Assembly (NCBI GenBank): GCA_017435645.1
Contig: JAFSER010000017.1
Span: 1 to 53,694 of the forward strand
Direction: 5' to 3'
DNA: 53,694 nt
From: Clostridium sp.
GTDB lineage: Bacteria; Bacillota; Clostridia; Clostridiales; Clostridiaceae
A program made the position numbers and the translations under genes. Shown piece by piece: positions 44,526 through 51,038 of the stretch; within the stretch, counting starts at the first letter, position 1, and every line of letters begins with the position of its first letter. The notes beneath the pieces were generated by a model. The model was not told where the DNA came from. It was given only the letters and a program-made list of their open reading frames with translations, and ran no database searches.

Positions 44526-45524
44526 ATGGAACTTATGAACAAATTATGGGAAGCAGCTAAGGCTGATAAAAAGAGAATAGTTCTTCCAGAAGGAGATGAA
44601 GAAAGAACTTTAGTTGCATCTCAAAAAATAAAGGAGCTAGGTTTAGCTAATGTAATTTTAGTAGGAGATAGCACTAGTATCCAAAATAAAGCAAAAGATT
44701 TAGGTGTTAGTTTAGACGGAATAGAAATAGTAGATCCAAGTAAATCAGATAGACTACAAGCTTATGTTAATGAGTTTTATGAACTAAGAAAAAATAAAGG
44801 AATGACTTTAGAAAAAGCTGAAATGATAGTAAGAGATCCTCTATACTTTGGAACTATGATGGTTAAGCTTAATGATGCAGATGGAATGGTTTCAGGGGCA
44901 GTTCACACTACTGGTGATTTATTAAGACCAGGTCTTCAAATAATAAAAACAACACCAGGAGTATCTGTAGTATCAAGTTTTTTTATTATGATGGTGCCAG
45001 GATCTAACTATGGAGAAAATGGTATGTTATTATTCTCAGACTGTGCAGTTAATCCAAATCCAACATATGAACAATTAGCAGCAATTGCTATAGCAACTGC
45101 TGATACAGCAAAAAATCTTTGCAAGATAGAACCAAAAGTTGCTATGCTTTCATTCTCAACTATGGGAAGTGCAGACCACGAAATGGTAGATAAGGTTAGA
45201 AAAGCAACTGAGCTTGCTAAACAATTAAGACCAGATTTGGATATTGATGGAGAATTACAATTAGATGCTGCAATAGTTGAAAAGGTAGCTTCACAAAAAG
45301 CACCTAATAGCAAGGTAGCAGGGAAAGCCAATGTATTAATATTCCCAGATTTACAAAGTGGAAATATTGGATACAAATTAGTTCAAAGATTTGCAAATGC
45401 AGAAGCGATTGGACCTATGTGTCAAGGTTTTGCAAAACCAATAAATGACTTATCAAGAGGATGTAGTTCTGAAGATATAGTTAATGTTGTTGCTTTAACT
45501 GCAGTTCAAGCACAAGCTCAATAA
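44526..45524 (+). CDS. pta: phosphate acetyltransferase
   Basis: Converts acetyl-CoA and phosphate to acetyl phosphate, the first step of ATP-yielding acetate formation. Landmarks are RIVLPEGDEERTL, RDPLYFGTMMVK, DGMVSGAVHTTGDLLRPGLQ and the C-terminal NVLIFPDLQSGNIGYKLVQR. Length is 332 when started at ATG 44526, for which AAAGGAGA (44511-44518) is the ribosome site; the frame extends to TTG 44508. This is the short clostridial form without the N-terminal regulatory domain of E. coli Pta. ackA follows 30 bases later. Confidence 0.97.
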   Translation: MELMNKLWEAAKADKKRIVLPEGDEERTLVASQKIKELGLANVILVGDSTSIQNKAKDLGVSLDGIEIVDPSKSDRLQAYVNEFYELRKNKGMTLEKAEMIVRDPLYFGTMMVKLNDADGMVSGAVHTTGDLLRPGLQIIKTTPGVSVVSSFFIMMVPGSNYGENGMLLFSDCAVNPNPTYEQLAAIAIATADTAKNLCKIEPKVAMLSFSTMGSADHEMVDKVRKATELAKQLRPDLDIDGELQLDAAIVEKVASQKAPNSKVAGKANVLIFPDLQSGNIGYKLVQRFANAEAIGPMCQGFAKPINDLSRGCSSEDIVNVVALTAVQAQAQ

Positions 45525-45554
45525 TATGGTATTAGGAAGGAGTATGATTTAGAG

Positions 45555-46748
45555 ATGAAGGTATTAGTTATCAATTGTGGAAGTTCATCACTTAAATATC
45601 AATTAATAGATATGACTACAGAAGAATCTTTAGCGCAAGGTTTAGTAGAAAGAATAGGAATAGAAGGTTCAGTTTTAACACAAAAGGTTGAAGGTAGAGA
45701 TAAGTATATCATTAATCAACCAATGAAGGATCATAAAGATGCAATAAAATTAGTTTTATCAGCATTAATAGATAAAGAAAATGGTGTAATTTCATCAATG
45801 GAAGAAATTACAGCAGTTGGACATAGAGTTGTTCATGGTGGAGAAAAATATAAGTCTTCTGTTTTAATAACTGAAGAAGTAAAAGATTATATAAAAGAGT
45901 GTTTTAAATTAGCTCCGTTACATAATCCAGCAAATATGATTGGAATAGAAGCATGTGAAGAATTAATGGAAAACACTCCTATGGTAGCTGTATTTGATAC
46001 TGCATTCCATGGAACTATGCCAGAAATAGCATACTTATATGCAATCCCATATGAATTATATAAGAAGCATGGAATAAGAAAGTATGGATTCCATGGAACT
46101 TCTCATAAATATGTATCTCAAAAAGTTGCAGAAGTTATGGGTAAAGATATAAAAGATTTAAAAATAGTTACTTGTCACTTAGGAAATGGTGCAAGCTTAG
46201 CTGCTATTAAAAATGGTGTTTCTATAGATACTTCAATGGGCTTTACACCACTTGAAGGAGTTGCTATGGGTACAAGATCAGGTAGTATAGATCCAGCTAT
46301 AGTTACTTTCTTAATGAAAGAAGAAAACTTAACAGCTGATGAAGTAAATGACTTATTAAATAAAAAGTCAGGTGTTCTTGGTGTATCAGAAATAAGCTCA
46401 GACTTTAGAGATATCGAAGATAAAGCATTTAAAGAAAATGATGAAAGAGCAAAGTTAACTTTAGCTTTATTTGAATATAAAGTTAGAGCTACAATTGGAG
46501 CATATGCTGCTATTATGGGTGGTGTAGATGTTATTGTATTTACTGCTGGTGTTGGTGAAAATGGACCAGAAAGTAGAGAGTCTATATTAAAAGGATTAGA
46601 ATTCTTAGGAGTAGAAGTAGATACAGAAAGAAATAAAGTAAGAGGAAAAGTTAGAGAGATTTCAAAAGAAGGCTGTAAAGTTAAAGCTTTTGTAATTCCT
46701 ACAAATGAAGAATTAGTTATAGCAAGAGATACTGTTGAATTAATATAG
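45555..46748 (+). CDS. ackA: acetate kinase
   Basis: Transfers phosphate from acetyl phosphate to ADP, producing acetate and ATP. The ASKHA-fold phosphate loop [10 protein letters not shown] lies at residues 6-15, followed by [44 protein letters not shown] and [13 protein letters not shown]. Length is 397. The ribosome site AAGGAG (45536-45541) is 13 bases from the ATG, a little far, but no better start exists. Pta and AckA together are the main substrate-level phosphorylation route in acid-forming clostridia. Confidence 0.98.
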   Translation: MKVLVINCGSSSLKYQLIDMTTEESLAQGLVERIGIEGSVLTQKVEGRDKYIINQPMKDHKDAIKLVLSALIDKENGVISSMEEITAVGHRVVHGGEKYKSSVLITEEVKDYIKECFKLAPLHNPANMIGIEACEELMENTPMVAVFDTAFHGTMPEIAYLYAIPYELYKKHGIRKYGFHGTSHKYVSQKVAEVMGKDIKDLKIVTCHLGNGASLAAIKNGVSIDTSMGFTPLEGVAMGTRSGSIDPAIVTFLMKEENLTADEVNDLLNKKSGVLGVSEISSDFRDIEDKAFKENDERAKLTLALFEYKVRATIGAYAAIMGGVDVIVFTAGVGENGPESRESILKGLEFLGVEVDTERNKVRGKVREISKEGCKVKAFVIPTNEELVIARDTVELI

Positions 46749-46760
46749 TAAGTATTTATT

Positions 46761-46824
46761 AAAGTGCATAATTAGTTAGCTTAGTTATTTATTTAAAATT
46801 GCTTGACTTTTAATCATGCACTTT
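46761..46824 (+). other. distant inverted repeat after ackA, overlapping the next promoter
   Basis: AAAGTGCAT (46761-46769) and ATGCACTTT (46816-46824) are perfect inverted copies 46 bases apart. The second lies in the spacer of the promoter at 46803. It may be a long-loop terminator for ackA or two halves of an operator for the lipid/ribosome operon. Confidence 0.4.
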
Positions 46825-46831
46825 ATATAAT
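46803..46831 (+). promoter_or_regulatory. SigA-type promoter of the DUF177-rpmF-plsX operon
   Basis: TTGACT (46803-46808), exactly 17 bases and a perfect TATAAT (46826-46831). It is one of the strongest matches in the window and lies 67 bases upstream of the annotated DUF177 start. Confidence 0.7.
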
Positions 46832-46897
46832 AAATTGTGTTTATTCAGCAAATATTTATCTAAGGAGTGAAAAAAGCTTTAATAAAGAATATATACT

Positions 46898-47449
46898 ATG
46901 TCAAAAATGATAAAAGTATATTATTTAAAGCAAAGACATATGATTATACAATTTTCAGATCTAATTTCATCAAAAAATAGAAAAAAAGAAGTTAATATAA
47001 CATATGAACTATCTCCCTTTGATTTTGATGGAGAAAAAATAGAAGCTACCGAAGTTTTAAAAGTAATAGGAACTATTACATCTATTGGAGATGTTTTAAC
47101 TCTAAGAGCTTCAATAGACACAAAATTAAAACTGCATTGTTCAAGATGCTTAGAGACCTTTATCTATCCAATAGATATTGATATAGAAGAAAGGCTTACA
47201 AATAATAATGAACTTCAAAATGATGAAGAAATTATTTTTGTAGATAGCGATACTTTTGATATTGCTAAATTCGTTGAAAATGTTATTATTTCAACCTTAC
47301 CTATTAAGAGACTTTGCACAGATAACTGTAAGGGGCTTTGCTGCCAATGTGGTAAAAATCTTAATAATAGTGCTTGTCAATGTCAAATAAATGATGTAGA
47401 CTTAAGACTGGCAAAGTTGCAAGAGTTGTTTGGAAATAAGGAGGTGTAG
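46898..47449 (+). CDS. YceD/DUF177-family protein (YlbN type)
   Basis: Protein of the DUF177 family, linked to 23S rRNA accumulation in bacteria and plants. Zinc-type cysteines occur as CSRC, then a C-terminal set CTDNCKGLCCQCGKNLNNSACQC. Length is 183 from ATG 46898. The start is doubtful: TAAGGAGTGA (46861-46870) is about 30 bases upstream, and family proteins usually begin near MIIQFSDLI, which would be ATG 46940 (169 residues) without a ribosome site. It is always next to rpmF, here 2 bases upstream of that ATG. Confidence 0.85.
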   Translation: MSKMIKVYYLKQRHMIIQFSDLISSKNRKKEVNITYELSPFDFDGEKIEATEVLKVIGTITSIGDVLTLRASIDTKLKLHCSRCLETFIYPIDIDIEERLTNNNELQNDEEIIFVDSDTFDIAKFVENVIISTLPIKRLCTDNCKGLCCQCGKNLNNSACQCQINDVDLRLAKLQELFGNKEV

Positions 47450-47451
47450 TG

Positions 47452-47637
47452 ATGGGAAATCCTGCAAGAAAAACATATAGAGCAAAAAGAAATTCAAGAA
47501 GAGCTCAAACTTTTAAGGCGAGCTTACCTGGAATAGTTGAATGTCCACAATGTCACGATATGAAGTTAGCTCACAGAGTTTGCAAGAACTGTGGATTCTA
47601 TAAAGGTAAAGAAGTAGTTGCTTCTGTAGAAGAATAA
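47452..47637 (+). CDS. rpmF: 50S ribosomal protein L32
   Basis: Small ribosomal protein of 61 residues. It begins MGNPARKTYRAKRNSRRAQ, typical for L32, and has a zinc ribbon CPQC (near residue 30) and CKNC (near 43) ending GFYKGKEVV. ATG at 47452 is used since AAGGAGGTG (47438-47446) is correctly spaced; GTG 47449 overlaps the DUF177 stop. The yceD-rpmF-plsX-acpP order ties ribosome and phospholipid synthesis and is conserved across many bacteria. Confidence 0.96.
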   Translation: MGNPARKTYRAKRNSRRAQTFKASLPGIVECPQCHDMKLAHRVCKNCGFYKGKEVVASVEE

Positions 47638-47667
47638 AGAAAGTCTAATGACTTTCTTTTCTTTATA
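47636..47667 (+). terminator. terminator-like hairpin between rpmF and plsX
   Basis: AAAGAAAGTC (47636-47645) and GACTTTCTTT (47650-47659) pair perfectly around TAAT, then TTCTTTAT. The left arm overlaps the rpmF stop. Probably reduces read-through into plsX. Confidence 0.7.
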
Positions 47668-47691
47668 TACAAGGAAAAGAGGTGAAGTATT

Positions 47692-48693
47692 ATGAAAATA
47701 GCTATAGATGGAATGGGTGGGGATCACGCACCTAAAGCAGTTATTGAAGGCGTTATTAAAGCTATTAATGAATACAAAGGAATAGAGTACTATATTACAG
47801 GGCCTAAGGAACAAATAGAAGAAGAGCTTAGTAAATACTCTTATGATAAAAGTTTAATTAATATAATTGATGCTAAAGAAGTAATTTCACCAAATGAACA
47901 TCCTGTAATGGCATTAAAGAAAAAGAAGGATTCAAGTCTTTATAAAGCTTTAAAACTTGTTAAGGATAAGGAATGTGATGCTGTTATATCAGGTGGTAGT
48001 ACAGGAGCTTTTTTAGCTGGATGTACACTTGTAGTAGGTAGAATAAAAGGTGTTGAAAGACCAGCACTTGCCCCTATAATGCCAGGAAAGAATGGACATT
48101 TTATGGTAGTTGATGCTGGAGCTAATGTAGATTGTAAACCAAATTACTTAGTGCAATTTGCTAAAATGGGGAAGATATATTATCAAGAAGTTATTGGAAA
48201 TCAAAATCCTTCCATTGGTCTTGTTAATATTGGAGCAGAAGAAGAAAAAGGTAATGATTTAACAAAAACAACTCATAAATTGTTAAAAGAAGAAAAAGGT
48301 ATAAACTTTATAGGTAATATTGAGCCAAGAGATGTATCAAAAGGAGATACTAATGTATTAGTATGTGATGGGTTTGTTGGAAATACAATATTAAAAATGT
48401 ATGAAGGGGTAGCCTCTACACTTTTAGGCATGATAAAAGAAGAAATATTATCAAGTGGAGTTATGAGTAAGCTAGGAGCAGTATTATTAAAGCCTGTTTT
48501 TAAAGCTTTAAAAGTTAAATTTGATTATAAAGAATATGGTGGAGCACCGTTTTTGGGAGTTGAAGGTATTTGTATAAAGGCTCATGGAAGTTCAGATGGA
48601 AAGGCATTTAAAAATGCTATAAGACAAACGAAGACCTTTTATGATAACGGTGTATTAGATAAAATAAGAGAAGATTTAAAAAATAATATGTAA
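47692..48693 (+). CDS. plsX: phosphate acyltransferase PlsX
   Basis: Makes acyl phosphate from acyl-ACP, the entry to phosphatidic acid synthesis with PlsY. Landmarks are [17 protein letters not shown] at the start, [21 protein letters not shown] and [15 protein letters not shown]. Length is 333. AAAAGAGGTG precedes the ATG. acpP follows, which supplies the acyl carrier. There is no fapR, fabD or fabG here, unlike the B. subtilis fapR-plsX-fabD-fabG-acpA operon, so the fatty-acid genes must lie elsewhere. Confidence 0.97.
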   Translation: MKIAIDGMGGDHAPKAVIEGVIKAINEYKGIEYYITGPKEQIEEELSKYSYDKSLINIIDAKEVISPNEHPVMALKKKKDSSLYKALKLVKDKECDAVISGGSTGAFLAGCTLVVGRIKGVERPALAPIMPGKNGHFMVVDAGANVDCKPNYLVQFAKMGKIYYQEVIGNQNPSIGLVNIGAEEEKGNDLTKTTHKLLKEEKGINFIGNIEPRDVSKGDTNVLVCDGFVGNTILKMYEGVASTLLGMIKEEILSSGVMSKLGAVLLKPVFKALKVKFDYKEYGGAPFLGVEGICIKAHGSSDGKAFKNAIRQTKTFYDNGVLDKIREDLKNNM

Positions 48694-48770
48694 TTTATAG
48701 CAGTAGGTATATTGACTATACAAATAATATATAATATTATCTAAATGATGTGTAGTAGGAGGTGATTTAG

Positions 48771-49001
48771 ATGTTCGATAAAGTTAGAGAAATAATAGCA
48801 GAAAAATTAAGTATTAATGAAGATGAAATTACAATGGACTCTTCTTTTGTTGATGATTTAAATGCAGATTCATTAGATTTAGTTGAGCTTATGATGGCTT
48901 TAGAAGATGAATTAGATACTGAAATACCAGATGAAGAAGCAGAAGGCTTCAAAACTGTTGGAGATGTTGTTAAGTATTTAAAAAACCATGTAGAAGAGTA
49001 A
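48771..49001 (+). CDS. acpP: acyl carrier protein
   Basis: Carrier of growing acyl chains. The 76-residue acidic protein has the phosphopantetheine attachment Ser34 in [12 protein letters not shown], and the flanking helices match the family ([18 protein letters not shown]). AGGAGGTGA precedes the ATG. It ends at a GC-rich terminator and lies between plsX and rnc, as in B. subtilis. Confidence 0.97.
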   Translation: MFDKVREIIAEKLSINEDEITMDSSFVDDLNADSLDLVELMMALEDELDTEIPDEEAEGFKTVGDVVKYLKNHVEE

Positions 49002-49002
49002 T

Positions 49003-49033
49003 ATAATCCCGCAATAATGCGGGATTTTATATT
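49003..49033 (+). terminator. terminator after acpP
   Basis: AATCCCGCA (49005-49013) and TGCGGGATT (49018-49026) pair perfectly around ATAA, followed by TTATATTT. The GC content stands out sharply in this AT-rich DNA, which implies strong termination. Confidence 0.9.
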
Positions 49034-49128
49034 TAATATTTATATGAATAAATGATTTATTCTTGAATTGGCTCTGTTAATATAGTTTAAAAAGCAAATT
49101 GAAGAATAAACTTCAAGGAGATGAAAAG

Positions 49129-49827
49129 ATGGCGAAGTTTAATATTTCTGAAGTAGAAGAGTTTATAGGATTAAAATTTAATGAAGGTAAGTTACTTAAA
49201 ACTGCTCTAACTCATAGTTCTTATGCAAATCAGCATAGAGATGAGGAGTATAATGAAAGATATGAATTTTTAGGAGACTCTATTTTGCAATTATGCATTA
49301 CTGAATATTTATTTTTAAATTATAAGAATAAAAGCGAAGGAGAATTAACGAAGATACGAAGTTTAATTGTATGTGAAAATTCTCTTTATGAAATAGGAAA
49401 AAAGTTGAATTTAGGTTATTTTATTAGAATGAGTAAAGGGGAAGAGTTAACAGGAGGAAGAGAGAGAGTTTCTATTATAGCAGATGCTGTGGAAGCTTTA
49501 CTTGCAGCTATTTACTTAGACAAAGGTTTAGAATTTGTGAAAGATTATGTATTAGGACATTTTAGTGATATTATAAATAGAGCTATAAATAATGATATAA
49601 TTTTAGATTATAAAACCAAGTTACAAGAAGAGTTACAAAAATCAGGAGAAGTTAATATAGTATATGAATTGCTTAAATTTGAAGGTCCTCCACATAGAAG
49701 AAAGTTCTATACATCTGTACTTGTAGAAGAAAAAGAATTAGGAAAAGGTGAAGGATATAGTAAAAAAGAATCAGAACAAAATGCAGCTAAAGAAGCTTTA
49801 AAAACTTTGGAGGGAATAAATGAGTAA
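49129..49827 (+). CDS. rnc: ribonuclease III
   Basis: Double-strand-specific endoribonuclease for rRNA and mRNA processing. The catalytic signature is ERYEFLGDSILQL (near residues 38-50) with further acidic residues in IADAVEALLAAIYLD. The C-terminal dsRNA-binding domain (about 158-228) contains KTKLQEELQK and GEGYSKKESEQNAAKEAL. ATG 49129 is chosen for AAGGAGATG at 49115-49123; the frame is open from TTG 49099. Length is 232. Its stop overlaps the next gene by 8 bases. Confidence 0.97.
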   Translation: MAKFNISEVEEFIGLKFNEGKLLKTALTHSSYANQHRDEEYNERYEFLGDSILQLCITEYLFLNYKNKSEGELTKIRSLIVCENSLYEIGKKLNLGYFIRMSKGEELTGGRERVSIIADAVEALLAAIYLDKGLEFVKDYVLGHFSDIINRAINNDIILDYKTKLQEELQKSGEVNIVYELLKFEGPPHRRKFYTSVLVEEKELGKGEGYSKKESEQNAAKEALKTLEGINE

Positions 49828-50857
49828 GAAGCATTATATTATTCCTATATTTATTTCTCATATAGGATGCCCACACCAATGTGTATTTTGTAATCAAGAC
49901 AAGATTGCAAAAGAAGTTGAAAAAGAAGTTACAGGAGAAGATGTAAGAAATACTATTGAAGAATATTTAAGCACAATAGATTATAAAAATTCTACAGTAG
50001 AAGTATCATTTTTTGGGGGGACATTTACAGCAATAGATGTAAAAAAACAAAAGGAATTATTAGAAGTTGCAAAGGAATATAAAGAAAAAGGCTATATTAA
50101 AAAAATAAGAATGTCTACTAGACCAGATGCTATTAATAGATACATATTGGATTATTTGAAGGATTATAAGGTTGATATTATAGAACTTGGAGTACAATCT
50201 TTAGATGATGAAATATTAAGATTATCTGGAAGAGGTCATAGTGCTGAAGATGTAGAAAAAGCATCTAAGTTAATTAAAGAATATAAATTTGTTTTAGGAC
50301 ATCAAATTATGCCTGGACTTCCTGGAGATAATTTTGAAAAAGATATTGAAACTGCTAAAAAATCAATAGCTATGAAGCCAGATATATGTAGAATTTATCC
50401 ATCTTTAGTAATAAAGGATACCCCTATGGAAATTATGTATAATAGGGGGGAATATAAACCTTATACATTAGAAGAAGCAATAGAAATATCAAAGCAGTTA
50501 TATAGATTATATATATCAGCTAATGTAAATATAATTAGAATAGGATTACAGCCTACAGAAAATATAACCTGGGGAAAAGATTTAGTAGATGGACCTTTCC
50601 ATCCTTCTTTTAGAGAACTTGTAGAAGGTAGTATAATTTGTGATAATATTAAAAATATAATTAATAAAGATGAAGATGTAATAGTAGAAATTAATTCTAA
50701 AGATTTAAGTAAGCTATATGCAAATAAAAAGTGTTTTTTTAATAAATTAAAAAGTAGTCATAATGGAAGTATAAGCGTTAGCATTAAAGATAGTATAAAA
50801 AGAGGAAAAATTAGAATAGTTATTGTGAAAAGAACTGATGAAATCAATATAAGGTAG
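49820..50857 (+). CDS. radical SAM protein, Elp3-like
   Basis: Iron-sulfur enzyme of uncertain substrate. The cluster motif CPHQCVFC (C-x3-C-x2-C) is near residue 14, and SFFGGTFTAID, STRPDAI and LGVQSLDDEILRLSGRGHS are typical of the Elp3/HemN branch of radical SAM proteins. Length is 345. No acetyltransferase domain like that of Elp3 itself is present, so tRNA modification is only one possibility. It overlaps rnc by 8 bases and is commonly placed between rnc and smc in clostridia. A hairpin overlaps its stop codon. Confidence 0.85.
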   Translation: MSKKHYIIPIFISHIGCPHQCVFCNQDKIAKEVEKEVTGEDVRNTIEEYLSTIDYKNSTVEVSFFGGTFTAIDVKKQKELLEVAKEYKEKGYIKKIRMSTRPDAINRYILDYLKDYKVDIIELGVQSLDDEILRLSGRGHSAEDVEKASKLIKEYKFVLGHQIMPGLPGDNFEKDIETAKKSIAMKPDICRIYPSLVIKDTPMEIMYNRGEYKPYTLEEAIEISKQLYRLYISANVNIIRIGLQPTENITWGKDLVDGPFHPSFRELVEGSIICDNIKNIINKDEDVIVEINSKDLSKLYANKKCFFNKLKSSHNGSISVSIKDSIKRGKIRIVIVKRTDEINIR

Positions 50858-50890
50858 GCAATAATTTGTCTGCCTTATATTGATATTTTA
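50845..50890 (+). terminator. hairpin at the end of the radical SAM gene
   Basis: CAATATAAGG (50845-50854) and CCTTATATTG (50873-50882) pair perfectly, and three inner pairs including a G-U extend it; ATATTTTAG follows. The stem covers the stop codon. The tail is only partly T-rich, so termination may be incomplete. Confidence 0.6.
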
Positions 50891-50932
50891 GAATCTTTAC
50901 TATAAACTAAAATAGGACAGGAGTTGTTAATT

Positions 50933-51028
50933 ATGAAAAAGAAAACAAGACAAAAATTTGTTCAAGGAATTACTGTTTTTTTGATAATTATGCTTTCGAT
51001 AAGTTTATTAGTGTCGTTAGTTAGTTAG
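50933..51028 (+). CDS. 31-residue single-span membrane microprotein
   Basis: A very short frame with good signals: ACAGGAG at 50916-50922 precedes the ATG, and the translation begins MKKKTRQKFVQG, then one hydrophobic helix ITVFLIIMLSISLLVSLVS to the end. The basic N-terminus implies N-in topology with almost nothing outside. The form resembles DUF4044 and Prli42-type microproteins, but I cannot assign it with certainty. Its stop TAG is part of the TAGGAGTG ribosome site of smc, so the two are likely coupled. Confidence 0.72.
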   Translation: MKKKTRQKFVQGITVFLIIMLSISLLVSLVS

Positions 51029-51038
51029 GAGTGTATCT

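Noticed and set aside
46740-46900. FapR operator before the plsX-containing operon
   Set aside because: The inverted repeat seen does not resemble the FapR site I know, and no fapR gene is present.
46867-46980. Leader peptide frame starting GTG 46867
   Set aside because: The GTG lies directly against the ribosome site and the peptide is Lys/Ile/Tyr-rich AT-driven sequence overlapping DUF177 in another frame.
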